From Bacillota bacterium (lineage in GTDB: Bacteria > Bacillota > Clostridia > Tissierellales > Sedimentibacteraceae): a DNA stretch of 28,111 nucleotides. The DNA is taken from positions 1 to 28,111 of the forward strand of contig JARBUP010000012.1 of the NCBI GenBank assembly GCA_029239575.1. The letters are read 5' to 3'. Each line of letters begins with the position of its first letter. The stretch's first letter is position 1. The notes under the pieces were generated by a model. It ran no database searches. It saw only the letters and a list, made by a program, of their open reading frames with translations, and was not told the origin of the DNA. Position numbers and translations under genes: made by a program. Positions 15,727 to 24,884 of this stretch are shown in pieces.

Positions 15727-17256
15727 ATGAATAGATTAACAGCACTGATTATTCTTGACGGTTGGGGAATTGGACCGGATTATGCAGGAAATGCAATTAA
15801 AAATGCTAAAACACCAAATTATGACTTACTAACGAGAAAATATCCAAATACTGTATTATCAGCAAGCGGATATGATGTAGGGCTTCCAAAGGGACAAATG
15901 GGAAATTCTGAAGTTGGGCATTTAAATATCGGAGCTGGTAGAATAGTTTATCAAGATTTTACGCGTATTACTAAATCAATTGAAGATGGTGAATTTCAGG
16001 ATAATGAAGCATTTAAAAATGCAATTGAATATGTAAATAAAAATAATTCAAAATTACATTTAATAGGGCTTTTATCCGATGGAGGAGTTCATAGTCACAA
16101 TACTCATCTTTATAGCTTAATGGAATTAGCTAAGGAAAAAGGTGTTAAGCAATTACAGATTCATTGCATAACTGATGGAAGAGATGTAGGACCTACATCA
16201 AGCCCTAATTACATAAAAGACCTTCAAAGAAAAATTAAAGAATTAGGTATTGGTCATATTGCTTCTATTATGGGAAGATATTATGCCATGGATAGAAACA
16301 ATCAATGGGATAGAGTAAAATTAGCATATGATGCTTTAACTAAAGGAAGTGGTGAAGTATATTCAGATCCTCTTTATGCTTTAAAAATGTCTTTTTTAGA
16401 TAATGTTACTGATGAGTTTATAAATCCTTTATTGATAGAAGATGAAAATGGAAAATTAGGTTTAATTGATGATGATGACGCAGTTATTTTTTATAATTTT
16501 AGACCGGATAGAGCAAGAGAGCTAACAAGAGCTTTTGTTGATGATGAGTTTGAAAGATTTGAAAGAGAAAAAAAGAATATAAAATTTGTCTGCATGACAT
16601 TATATGATAAAAAAATAGAAAATGTTGAAATAGCGTATAAACCTCATTATGTAATAAATACATTAGGAGAATATTTAAGCAGTTCAGGTTTGAAGCAATT
16701 AAGAGCAGCTGAAACTGAAAAATATGCACATGTAACTTATTTTTTCAATGGGGAAATAGAAGATCCTTTTAAAAATGAAGTTAGAGTGTTAATTCCATCA
16801 CCGGATGTTGCTACATATGATTTAAAACCAGAAATGAGTGCAGTTAAATTAAAAAATAAAGTTTTAGATGAAATTGAAAAAGATATTTATGATGTAATGA
16901 TTATAAATTTTGCAAATCCTGATATGGTAGGACATACAGGAGATATTGATGCTGCTATAAAAGCAGTTGAAATAGTTGATAAATGTCTTGGTGAAATAGT
17001 AAATAATATCATAAGATTGGATGGTATTGCATTAATTACAGCTGACCATGGAAATTGCGAAGAAATGTTGGATAAAACAACTCTTTCTAAAATTACTGCC
17101 CACTCAGTTAATAAAGTACCATTTATAGTAGTGCAAAATTCTAAATATATTACTTTAAAAGAAGGTATTTTAGCTGATATAGCACCAACTATGTTAGAAC
17201 TTATGGAAATGAAAAAACCAGAAGAAATGACTGGTGAAAGTTTAATAATACATTAA
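15727..17256 (+). CDS. gpmI: Phosphoglycerate mutase, 2,3-bisphosphoglycerate-independent
   Basis: A 509-residue Mn2+-dependent mutase of the alkaline phosphatase superfamily that converts 3-phosphoglycerate to 2-phosphoglycerate. The metal site begins ILDGWGIG, the phosphoserine is Ser61 (MGNSEVGHLNIGAGR), and other blocks are DGGVHSH, TDGRDVGP, GRYYAMDR, FNFRPDRARE, NFANPDMVGHTG and ITADHGNCEEM. Length is typical. Spore formers use this type because its activity depends on pH through Mn2+. GGAGAC is the ribosome site. Confidence 0.98.
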   Translation: MNRLTALIILDGWGIGPDYAGNAIKNAKTPNYDLLTRKYPNTVLSASGYDVGLPKGQMGNSEVGHLNIGAGRIVYQDFTRITKSIEDGEFQDNEAFKNAIEYVNKNNSKLHLIGLLSDGGVHSHNTHLYSLMELAKEKGVKQLQIHCITDGRDVGPTSSPNYIKDLQRKIKELGIGHIASIMGRYYAMDRNNQWDRVKLAYDALTKGSGEVYSDPLYALKMSFLDNVTDEFINPLLIEDENGKLGLIDDDDAVIFYNFRPDRARELTRAFVDDEFERFEREKKNIKFVCMTLYDKKIENVEIAYKPHYVINTLGEYLSSSGLKQLRAAETEKYAHVTYFFNGEIEDPFKNEVRVLIPSPDVATYDLKPEMSAVKLKNKVLDEIEKDIYDVMIINFANPDMVGHTGDIDAAIKAVEIVDKCLGEIVNNIIRLDGIALITADHGNCEEMLDKTTLSKITAHSVNKVPFIVVQNSKYITLKEGILADIAPTMLELMEMKKPEEMTGESLIIH

Positions 17257-17287
17257 TATAAAAAAATAAACTTATTGGAGGAAGCAA

Positions 17288-18580
17288 ATGACTATAATAT
17301 CAGATGTTTATGCAAGAGAAATTTTGGATTCAAGAGGTAATCCAACTGTTGAAGTAGAAGTATGGACTGAAAGTGGTGGATACGGAAGAGCAGGAGTTCC
17401 ATCAGGAGCTTCAACTGGTGCTTTTGAAGCTGTTGAATTAAGAGATGGCGATAAAAATAGATACTTAGGAAAAGGCGTATTAACAGCAGTTGATAATGTA
17501 AACAATATAATAGCTCCTGAATTAATAGGAATGGATGCTTCAGAACAAGTAATAGTGGATAAAATGTTAATAGAACTTGACAATACTAACAATAAAGGCA
17601 ATCTTGGAGCTAATGCAATATTGGGTGTTTCAATTGCATGTGCAAGAGCTGCAGCAGATACATTTGGACTTCCTTTATATCAATATCTTGGTGGAGTAAA
17701 CGCAAAAACATTACCTGTTCCAATGATGAATATATTAAATGGTGGACAACATGCAGATAACAATGTTGATATACAAGAATTCATGGTTATGCCAGTTGGA
17801 GCACCATCTTTTAAAGAAGCTTTAAGAATGGGAGCAGAAATTTTCCATAGTTTAAAATCTGTATTAAAATCAAAGGGTTTAAATACAGCTGTAGGTGATG
17901 AAGGTGGTTTTGCACCTAACTTAACTTCAAATGAAGAAGCTTTAAAAACAATTGTTGAAGCAATTGAAAAAGCAGGATATACTCCAGGTAAAGATGTAAT
18001 GTTAGCTTTGGACGTTGCAGCAACTGAACTTTATAACCCAGAAACTAAAATTTACAACCTCGAAGGTGAAGGAAGACAATTTACTCAATCTGAAATGGTA
18101 GATTTCTATGTTGATTTAGTAAATAAATATCCTATAATTTCAATTGAAGACGGAATGAATGAAGAAGATTGGGAAGGCTGGAAAATTTTAACTGAGAAAC
18201 TTGGTGATAAAATCCAGTTAGTTGGCGATGATTTATTTGTTACAAATACAGAAAGACTTGAAAAAGGTATTGATTTAAAAGTAGCAAATTCTATATTGAT
18301 TAAATTAAATCAAATAGGAACAATTACTGAAACTCTGGATGCAATCGAAATGGCAAAAGTAGCAGGATATACTGCTGTAGTTTCTCACCGTTCAGGTGAA
18401 ACAGATGACTCTACTATAGCTGACTTAGTTATTGCAACTAATGCAGGTCAAATAAAAACTGGCGCTCCTTCAAGAATTGACAGAGTTGCAAAATATAATC
18501 AATTGTTAAGATTAGAAGATATTTTAGGATCAGCTGCTCAATATAAAGGAATGAATGTTTTTTATAACTTAAAAAAATAA
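17288..18580 (+). CDS. eno: Enolase
   Basis: A 430-residue enolase that dehydrates 2-phosphoglycerate to phosphoenolpyruvate. It has the N-terminal EILDSRGNPTVEVEV block, the flexible loop SGASTGAFEAVELRDGD, the catalytic Glu in GDEGGFAPN, the Mg2+ ligands in LALDVAATE, SIEDGM and VGDDLFVTN, the catalytic Lys in ILIKLNQIGT, and the signature SHRSGETDD. TTGGAGGAAG precedes the ATG. It is the last gene of the glycolytic operon. Confidence 0.98.
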   Translation: MTIISDVYAREILDSRGNPTVEVEVWTESGGYGRAGVPSGASTGAFEAVELRDGDKNRYLGKGVLTAVDNVNNIIAPELIGMDASEQVIVDKMLIELDNTNNKGNLGANAILGVSIACARAAADTFGLPLYQYLGGVNAKTLPVPMMNILNGGQHADNNVDIQEFMVMPVGAPSFKEALRMGAEIFHSLKSVLKSKGLNTAVGDEGGFAPNLTSNEEALKTIVEAIEKAGYTPGKDVMLALDVAATELYNPETKIYNLEGEGRQFTQSEMVDFYVDLVNKYPIISIEDGMNEEDWEGWKILTEKLGDKIQLVGDDLFVTNTERLEKGIDLKVANSILIKLNQIGTITETLDAIEMAKVAGYTAVVSHRSGETDDSTIADLVIATNAGQIKTGAPSRIDRVAKYNQLLRLEDILGSAAQYKGMNVFYNLKK

Positions 18581-18583
18581 TAT

Positions 18584-18603
18584 GGAGAGGCAAAGTCCTC
18601 TCT
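18584..18603 (+). terminator. Weak terminator after eno
   Basis: GAGAGG (18585-18590) pairs with CCTCTC (18597-18602) around a 6-base loop, but only TTAAATT follows. Probably a leaky end of the glycolytic operon. Confidence 0.5.
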
Positions 18604-18613
18604 TAAATTATGC

Positions 18614-18642
18614 TTGATTTTTCAATCATTTAATAGTATAAT
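18614..18642 (+). promoter_or_regulatory. Upstream promoter of secG (copy 1)
   Basis: TTGATT (18614-18619), 17 bases, TATAAT (18637-18642). Its first 13 bases, TTGATTTTTCAAT, recur at 18730 in the second secG promoter. Start near 18649. Confidence 0.65.
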
Positions 18643-18729
18643 TTGTTAATAATTACTAATGATAATTTGATTGAAAATGTTGAAAATTGTCATAAATTTT
18701 AAATGTGATAAATTATAATCATTTTTATG

Positions 18730-18758
18730 TTGATTTTTCAATAAGAAAATGGTATAAT
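18730..18758 (+). promoter_or_regulatory. Downstream promoter of secG (copy 2)
   Basis: TTGATT (18730-18735), 17 bases, TATAAT (18753-18758) with a TGG extension. Start near 18765, giving a leader of about 37 bases before secG. Confidence 0.75.
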
Positions 18759-18801
18759 TTTAACGATTTTGGAAATAACTTTAACAGGAGGTGTGACAAG
18801 C

Positions 18802-19032
18802 ATGGAAACTATAATAAGAATATTTTTAATAATAGCAAGTTTAATACTTATAGCAAGTATTTTGCTACAATCTGGTAAATCTGCAGGAGTGTCTGGAGAA
18901 ATAGCTGGAGGGGCAGAATCTTTATGGGGAAAAAATAAAGGTAGAAGTTACGAAGGTAAACTTGAAAAAGCAACAGCAATCGCAGCAATTATATTTGTAA
19001 TAGCATCATTAATCTTAGTTGCTATTCAATAA
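18802..19032 (+). CDS. secG: Preprotein translocase subunit SecG
   Basis: A small membrane protein, 76 residues from the ATG at 18802. It has two hydrophobic helices (IIRIFLIIASLILIASILL and AIAAIIFVIASLILVAI) joined by the conserved loop LLQSGKSAGVSGEIAGGAESLWG. SecG sits beside SecYE and helps protein export. I chose ATG 18802 because AGGAGG (18787-18792) lies at the right distance; the open frame extends further up but would read through the ribosome site. eno before it and rnr-smpB-ssrA after it match the usual Firmicute order, here with several genes inserted. Confidence 0.94.
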   Translation: METIIRIFLIIASLILIASILLQSGKSAGVSGEIAGGAESLWGKNKGRSYEGKLEKATAIAAIIFVIASLILVAIQ

Positions 19033-19048
19033 TTGAATAACATTTTAT

Positions 19049-19076
19049 ATTCTAATAACTTTATAAGTATTAGAAT
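19049..19076 (+). other. Hairpin between secG and hppA
   Basis: ATTCTAATA (19049-19057) and TATTAGAAT (19068-19076) are perfect inverted repeats with a 10-base centre that can pair further with one bulge. No T run follows. It may separate secG and hppA mRNA ends; no clear promoter is seen for hppA. Confidence 0.5.
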
Positions 19077-19132
19077 GTAAATGAGGAAAACATTTTAAAA
19101 ATTAAATTATCTAACAATGGAGGACAGGGAAC

Positions 19133-21154
19133 ATGAGTACTATGTTAATAGCCCCGATAGTTGGGGTTTTAGCTTTGTTATATGCTTATTACAAAGCTGT
19201 GGGTGTAAGTAAAATGGATGCAGGAACAGAAAGAATGCAGGAAATAGCTTCATACATCCATGAAGGAGCAATGGCATTTCTTACAAGAGAATATAAATCA
19301 GTTGGTATATTCGCAGTAGTTTTATTCTTTATATTAGGATTAGGAATTAATTGGCCAACTGCATTATCATTTGCAATTGGAGCAGCTTTTTCTATATTGG
19401 CTGGTTTTTTTGGAATGACTGTTGCTACTAAAGCAAACGTTAGAACTGCTAATGCAGCAAGAGTATCAGGAATGGACAAAGCATTGGACATTGCGTTTTC
19501 AGGCGGAGCAGTAATGGGTATGGTTGTTGTAGGTTTAGGCTTACTAGGCTGTGGAGCATTATGGATGATTTTCGAAGATGCTACTTACATAACTGGATTT
19601 AGTTTAGGTGCTTCTTCTATAGCTTTATTTGCCCGTGTAGGCGGTGGTATTTATACAAAAGCTGCTGACGTTGGAGCAGACTTAGTTGGAAAAGTTGAAG
19701 CAGGTATACCAGAAGATGATCCTCGTAACCCAGCAGTTATAGCTGATAATGTTGGTGATAATGTTGGTGACGTTGCAGGTATGGGAGCTGATTTATTTGA
19801 ATCATATGTTGGTTCAATAGTTTCAGCTATAACACTTGGAGTAATTGCATATGCAGATGGCGGTAAAGGTGCAATGTTTGCACTTATACTTTCAGCAGTA
19901 GGAATACTGGCTTCTATAATAGGTACTTTATTTGTTAAAGGTGGAGCTAATCCACAAAAAGCTTTAAATATGGGTACATATGCAAGTTCTGCAATAGTTG
20001 TAGTCGCAGCATTTTTCTTAAGTAATTCAATGCTTGGAGATTTAAGACCTTTTGGAGCAATAGTTTCAGGTTTAGTAGTTGGACTAATAATTTCTAAAAT
20101 TACAGAAATTTATACTTCAGGTGATTACAAATATGTTCAAGAAATAGCAAATCAAGCTGAAACAGGCGCAGCAACTACAATAATAAGTGGTTTATCAGTT
20201 GGTATGCGTTCTACAGGATATCCAATAGTAGTTTTAGCAGCGGGTATTATTGCAGCTTATTATATAGCAGGATATACAGTTGACGGTGTTGATTCTGTAA
20301 AAGGTTTATATGGTATAGCGTTAGCAGCTGTTGGTATGCTTTCAACAACAGGTATGGTTGTTGCAGTTGACGCATACGGTCCTATTGCAGATAATGCAGG
20401 TGGTATTGCAGAAATGAGTGAATTACCTCATGAAGTAAGAGAAATAACAGATAAACTTGACTCAGTTGGTAACACAACAGCAGCTATTGGTAAAGGATTT
20501 GCAATAGGTTCAGCAGCTTTAACAGCTCTTGCTTTATTCGCATCATATACTCAAGCTGTTGGATTAACAGTAATAAGTTTAACTGAGCCTACAGTTATAG
20601 CTGGTTTATTCATAGGAGGTATGCTTCCATTCTTATTCTCAGCAATCACAATGAGCGCTGTTGGTAAAGCAGCATTTGCTATGATTGAAGAAGTAAGAAG
20701 ACAATTTAGAGAAAAACCAGGTATTATGTTAGGAACTGAAAAGCCAGATTATAAAACATGCGTTGATATTAGTACAACAGCAGCTTTAAGAGAAATGGTT
20801 ATTCCAGGATTATTAGCAGTAGTTGTTCCATTAGCAGTAGGATTCTTACTTGGTAAAGAAGCTCTTGGTGGACTTCAAGCTGGAGCATTAGTATCAGGAG
20901 TTCTTATGGCTATAATGATGTCAAATGCTGGTGGTGCTTGGGACAATGCTAAGAAATATATTGAATCAGGAACACATGGCGGAAAAGGAAGCGAAGCTCA
21001 TAAAGCTGCAGTTGTTGGAGATACAGTTGGGGACCCATTTAAAGATACATCAGGTCCATCAATTAATATATTAATTAAACTTATGACTATAGTTTCATTA
21101 GTATTCGGACCAACAATAGCACAATATGGCGGAATATTACTTAACTTATTCTAA
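19133..21154 (+). CDS. hppA: Membrane-bound ion-pumping pyrophosphatase
   Basis: A 673-residue polytopic protein with about 16 membrane helices that splits pyrophosphate and pumps Na+ and/or H+. The substrate site is intact: DVGADLVGKVEAGIPEDDPRN is followed by the paired NVGDNVGDVAGMGADLFES motif, and near the C terminus DTVGDPFKDTSGPS. GNTTAA (Ala, not Lys) marks the K+-dependent class. The Glu in DLFES, at the position found in the Thermotoga enzyme, suggests Na+ transport. Ion choice is inference. GGAGGACAGG precedes the ATG and a strong terminator follows, so this ends the secG unit. Confidence 0.95.
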   Translation: MSTMLIAPIVGVLALLYAYYKAVGVSKMDAGTERMQEIASYIHEGAMAFLTREYKSVGIFAVVLFFILGLGINWPTALSFAIGAAFSILAGFFGMTVATKANVRTANAARVSGMDKALDIAFSGGAVMGMVVVGLGLLGCGALWMIFEDATYITGFSLGASSIALFARVGGGIYTKAADVGADLVGKVEAGIPEDDPRNPAVIADNVGDNVGDVAGMGADLFESYVGSIVSAITLGVIAYADGGKGAMFALILSAVGILASIIGTLFVKGGANPQKALNMGTYASSAIVVVAAFFLSNSMLGDLRPFGAIVSGLVVGLIISKITEIYTSGDYKYVQEIANQAETGAATTIISGLSVGMRSTGYPIVVLAAGIIAAYYIAGYTVDGVDSVKGLYGIALAAVGMLSTTGMVVAVDAYGPIADNAGGIAEMSELPHEVREITDKLDSVGNTTAAIGKGFAIGSAALTALALFASYTQAVGLTVISLTEPTVIAGLFIGGMLPFLFSAITMSAVGKAAFAMIEEVRRQFREKPGIMLGTEKPDYKTCVDISTTAALREMVIPGLLAVVVPLAVGFLLGKEALGGLQAGALVSGVLMAIMMSNAGGAWDNAKKYIESGTHGGKGSEAHKAAVVGDTVGDPFKDTSGPSINILIKLMTIVSLVFGPTIAQYGGILLNLF

Positions 21155-21185
21155 AATATAAATAAATTAATAATTGATAATATTG

Positions 21186-21212
21186 AGACTTCTCTTAAGA
21201 GAAGTCTTTTTT
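21186..21212 (+). terminator. Terminator after hppA
   Basis: AGACTTCTCT (21186-21195) and AGAGAAGTCT (21198-21207) form a perfect 10-bp stem with only TA between, so the tip opens to a small loop. Six T in a row end the structure. Confidence 0.88.
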
Positions 21213-21213
21213 C

Positions 21214-21242
21214 TTGCAGTAGAATATTCACTATGATATAAT
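21214..21242 (+). promoter_or_regulatory. Sigma-A promoter for the hydrolase-murF-ddl-rnr cluster
   Basis: TTGCAG (21214-21219), 17 bases, TATAAT (21237-21242). It starts 2 bases after the hppA terminator. The start would be near 21249, leaving a leader of about 93 bases. Confidence 0.7.
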
Positions 21243-21341
21243 CAAATTGGAAAATAAGTCATATAATAGTATTATTATGCCATACATTATAAAAAATTAT
21301 ATTTTATAACAAATAAATTCTTAGAAAGGATTTTATCTTAT

Positions 21342-22121
21342 ATGCAAATAAATATTGACGGTTTAAATATAAATTATATTGATGAAGGTACTGGAAATGA
21401 TGTACTGTTACTTCATGGATGGGGAGGAAACATTAAAACAATGCTCCCCATTTTTAATGTGTTGAAAGATAAATGCAGAGTTGTAACTTTAGATTTACCA
21501 GGATTTGGAGAAAGCAGTATACCGGATAAACCTTGGAATTCATTTGATTATGCTGAATTTATGAAAAAGTTTATAGATTCATTAGGTATGAAAAAAATAA
21601 TATTATTTGGTCATTCGCATGGTGGAAGAATATCAATTATATTATCAAGTAAATATCAAGATTTTGTAAATAAATTAATTTTAATTGACTCAGCGGGGGT
21701 TATTCCAAAAAGAAAAATTAATTACTACATTAAAGTTTATGGATTTAAATTTATGAAAAAAGTTTATATAACTTTAGTACGAGGTAGCTCAAAAGAAGAA
21801 AAGTTGGAAAAGTTCTATAAAAAATTTGGTTCTACTGATTATAAGGAATCTGAAGGTATAATGAGACAAACAATGGTAAAAGTAATCAATGATAATTTGC
21901 AAAGTCTTTTACCTTCAATTAATGCTCCTACTCTGCTTATTTGGGGTGAAAATGATGAAGATACACCATTATATATGGGTAAAATAATGGAAGATAAAAT
22001 AAAAGACAGTGGTTTAATAATAATGAAAAAAGCTGGTCATTATTCATATATTGACTGCTATGATCAGTTTAAAGCAGTGATTTTATTCTTTCTTAAAGAT
22101 GATTTAAATAAAATTAAATAG
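21342..22121 (+). CDS. Alpha/beta-fold hydrolase
   Basis: A 259-residue hydrolase. The oxyanion-hole motif is LLHGWGG, the nucleophile Ser92 is in GHSHGG, the acid is Asp205 (WGENDEDTP), and the base is His233 (KAGHYSY). The cap region is short. No signal peptide, so cytoplasmic. The substrate cannot be told; esters or C-C bonds are both handled by this fold. AGAAAGGA lies before the ATG. Its stop is 12 bases before a strong ribosome site for the MurF-like gene, which suggests one mRNA with murF and ddl. Confidence 0.88.
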   Translation: MQINIDGLNINYIDEGTGNDVLLLHGWGGNIKTMLPIFNVLKDKCRVVTLDLPGFGESSIPDKPWNSFDYAEFMKKFIDSLGMKKIILFGHSHGGRISIILSSKYQDFVNKLILIDSAGVIPKRKINYYIKVYGFKFMKKVYITLVRGSSKEEKLEKFYKKFGSTDYKESEGIMRQTMVKVINDNLQSLLPSINAPTLLIWGENDEDTPLYMGKIMEDKIKDSGLIIMKKAGHYSYIDCYDQFKAVILFFLKDDLNKIK

Positions 22122-22221
22122 GAGTGAAGAAAAATGTTACAATTATTTTTATAAAGAAAAAGTACATACAAAAATAGATAAAATATTTCTATCTTTAAAT
22201 ACAATAACATTATTATTATTT

Positions 22222-23652
22222 TTGTTATTGCCCAAAATTTATAATAATGCTTTTTCATTAGTTTTCATGTTGTTTTCAATAGTTTTTTTATTGATAAATA
22301 TAACAAATAAATATGAATCTAAAAAACCGTTGATATTTACGCAAAGAGCTAAAAGGTTATTTGCTATGTCCTTAAGCTTAGTAGCTGTTGATTTTTTATT
22401 AACTTTATTTATAGTAAATATTATAACAAAAAATTTGATTTTATATTTTCCTCTTTGGGCAGGTATTTTATCCATAATAAGCTATTTTGTTGCATACTAT
22501 ATTATAGGCGGCAATTATTTAGTAAACCCTATTGAAGAAAATATTAATAATCGTTTTTATAATGAAGCTTCTAAAAAAATTGTAAGTATGAAAAATATAA
22601 CATCTGTTGGTATAACAGGGAGTTATGGAAAAACAAGTACAAAATTTTTAACTTCAACAATACTTGAAGAAAAATTTAAAGTTTTAAAAACACCTGAAAG
22701 TTACAACACACCCATGGGAATAAGTAAAATAATTAATAATGAGTTGACAAATGATTTTGAAATTTTCATAGCAGAACTTGGTGCTACAAATATAGGCGAT
22801 ATAAAAGAAGTAGCAGAGCTTACAAATCCTAAAATAGGAATAATTACATCAATAGGACCATGTCATTTAGAGTCATTTAAAACAATTGACAATATTATGA
22901 GAACTAAATACGAACTTATAGAAAGCTTACCTACTGATGGAGTTGCAATATTTAATTATGATAATGAATATGTAAAAAAATTAGCAGATAAAACATTTAA
23001 AGAAAAAATATTATATGGTATAGATAATATAGAAAATACTCATGTGTTTGCAACGGATATAAAAGTTAGCAGTTCTGGTTCAACTTTTACACTTTGTATT
23101 AGTGATTTAGGTACTATTGAATGTAAAACCAGACTTCTTGGAAAACATAATATATTAAATATTTTAGCAGGAGCATCAGTTGCTAAAATACTGGGAATGA
23201 CCTTAGAGCAAATTGCTGCTGGTATAGAAAAAATAGAAGATGTAGAGCATAGACTTCAGCTAATTGATCCTAAGACTGGTGTTTTAGTTATAGATGATGC
23301 CTTTAATTCAAATCCTGATGGAGCTAAAGCTGCCCTTGATGTTCTTGATTCGTTTAAAGATAAACGAAAAATAATAGTAACTCCAGGAATGGTGGAATTA
23401 GGTGAAATAGAGGAAATAGAAAATGAAAAGTTTGGAGAACAAATAGCAAAAGTATGTGATATAGCCATCCTTATTGGCAAAAAAAGAACTAAACCTATTT
23501 ATAATGGACTTAAAAATTTAAAATTTAATGAAGAAAATATCATTGTAGTAAATTCATTAACTGAAGCTACACAGATTATTGCAACTTTGACAAAAGTAAA
23601 TGATGTTATTCTTTTTGAAAATGATTTACCTGATACTTATAATGAACAATAA
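22222..23652 (+). CDS. murF: Membrane-anchored MurF-like Mur ligase, 5' end uncertain
   Basis: A Mur ligase with GSYGKTS as its ATP loop (residues 133-139), then NTPMGISK, IAELGATNIGDIKEVA, GPCHLESF, GKHNILNILAGASVAK and DDAFNSNPDG, all typical of MurF, which joins D-Ala-D-Ala to the UDP-MurNAc peptide. The normal MurF N-terminal substrate domain is absent; instead about 100 residues with three hydrophobic helices precede the ATPase domain. The listed start is a TTG without a ribosome site. A strong site (AGGAGTGAAG) with ATG lies at 22134, but that frame stops after six codons while the murF frame is open past it. One surplus T at 22147-22151 would explain this. ddl follows 25 bases on, which supports the peptidoglycan role. 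Confidence 0.82.
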   Translation: MLLPKIYNNAFSLVFMLFSIVFLLINITNKYESKKPLIFTQRAKRLFAMSLSLVAVDFLLTLFIVNIITKNLILYFPLWAGILSIISYFVAYYIIGGNYLVNPIEENINNRFYNEASKKIVSMKNITSVGITGSYGKTSTKFLTSTILEEKFKVLKTPESYNTPMGISKIINNELTNDFEIFIAELGATNIGDIKEVAELTNPKIGIITSIGPCHLESFKTIDNIMRTKYELIESLPTDGVAIFNYDNEYVKKLADKTFKEKILYGIDNIENTHVFATDIKVSSSGSTFTLCISDLGTIECKTRLLGKHNILNILAGASVAKILGMTLEQIAAGIEKIEDVEHRLQLIDPKTGVLVIDDAFNSNPDGAKAALDVLDSFKDKRKIIVTPGMVELGEIEEIENEKFGEQIAKVCDIAILIGKKRTKPIYNGLKNLKFNEENIIVVNSLTEATQIIATLTKVNDVILFENDLPDTYNEQ

Positions 23653-23677
23653 AAAATATTCTTAGGGGGTTAATAAT

Positions 23678-24859
23678 ATGAAAAAAATAGGAATAATAAT
23701 AGGCGGTAAATCCGTTGAACATGAGGTTTCAATTATTACAGGACTTCAAGTTTATGATAACTTGGATACAGCAAAATATGAACCAAGAATTATATACATA
23801 CAGAAAAATGGAAAATGGTTAGTAGGTAATAGTTTACATGACATTAACAATTACAAACATAAAAAATTCGAAGATGCATATGAAGTGTTGCCTGGTTTTA
23901 AAGATGGAAAATTAATATTGTATCCTCATCCAGAAATAAAGCAAGGTTTTTTTAGTAAAAAATATGAAAATTATACAATTGATATAGTTTTTCCAGCTGT
24001 ACATGGAACTAATGTTGAAGATGGAGCTTTACATGGCATATTTCAAATGAACGGAGTGCCATGTGCATTTGGTTCTGTTTTAAGTTCTGCAGTTGGCATG
24101 GATAAAATAATAATGAAAAAAGTATTCCAAAGTTTTGATTTGCCAGTTGTTGATTATACATGGTTTTTTAGAAGCAGTTGGAAGGATGATAAAATAAAAA
24201 TAATAGAGGATATTGAAAAAATCGGATATCCATTAATTGTAAAACCTGCAAATCTTGGCTCAAGTGTAGGAATAAATAAAGCATCTAACAAAGAAACTTT
24301 AATTGAAAGCATAGAAGTTGCATGTTCATATGACAGAAAAATTATTGTTGAAAAATGTGTTGAAAATGTAAGAGAAATAAATTGTGCAGTTTTGGGATAT
24401 GAAAATAATTTAATAGCATCACTTTGCGAAGAACCTATTGGTTGGAAAGAATTTTTGACGTATGAAGATAAATATGTTAATAAATCAAAAGGTACAGAAG
24501 GTTCAAAATCTTCAAAAGGTTCGGATTCAAAACATAAAATTCCTGCAGATATAACAGAAGAAACAACTGCTTTAATTGAAAATTATGCAAAAGAAGCATT
24601 TAAATCAATTGATTGCTGTGGTGATGCAAGAATAGATTTCCTTTATGATGGCAATAATATTTATGTAAATGAAATAAATACAATTCCAGGTTCTATTGCA
24701 TTTTATTTATGGGAAGGTAAAAATATATTATTTAAAGATTTAATAACTAAAATAATTGAATTAGCAGAATTTCAGCAAAATCAGAGAAACGATAATACTG
24801 AATCCTATGACATAGATTTACTGAATAAAATGGCTAAAAGTGGGAAAATGAATAAGTAA
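23678..24859 (+). CDS. ddl: D-alanine--D-alanine ligase
   Basis: An ATP-grasp ligase of 393 residues that makes the D-Ala-D-Ala dipeptide used by MurF. The N-terminal GGKSVEHEVS has the catalytic Glu15; VHGTNVEDGALHG, PLIVKPANLGSSVGI and the end motif VNEINTIPGS bind ATP and Mg2+. The omega loop (about 259-290) is long and rich in Ser, Gly and Lys (KSKGTEGSKSSKGSDSKHK), and the C-terminal tail is about 35 residues longer than usual. Nothing suggests D-Ala-D-Lac specificity. AGGGGG is the ribosome site. Clustering with the MurF-like gene is functionally sensible. Confidence 0.95.
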   Translation: MKKIGIIIGGKSVEHEVSIITGLQVYDNLDTAKYEPRIIYIQKNGKWLVGNSLHDINNYKHKKFEDAYEVLPGFKDGKLILYPHPEIKQGFFSKKYENYTIDIVFPAVHGTNVEDGALHGIFQMNGVPCAFGSVLSSAVGMDKIIMKKVFQSFDLPVVDYTWFFRSSWKDDKIKIIEDIEKIGYPLIVKPANLGSSVGINKASNKETLIESIEVACSYDRKIIVEKCVENVREINCAVLGYENNLIASLCEEPIGWKEFLTYEDKYVNKSKGTEGSKSSKGSDSKHKIPADITEETTALIENYAKEAFKSIDCCGDARIDFLYDGNNIYVNEINTIPGSIAFYLWEGKNILFKDLITKIIELAEFQQNQRNDNTESYDIDLLNKMAKSGKMNK

Positions 24860-24884
24860 ATTAAGAAAAGAGAGAAGGTCATTT

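Noticed and set aside
18769..18801. Upstream start for secG at 18769
   Set aside because: That reading passes through the AGGAGG site that serves ATG 18802, and the first residues do not match SecG.
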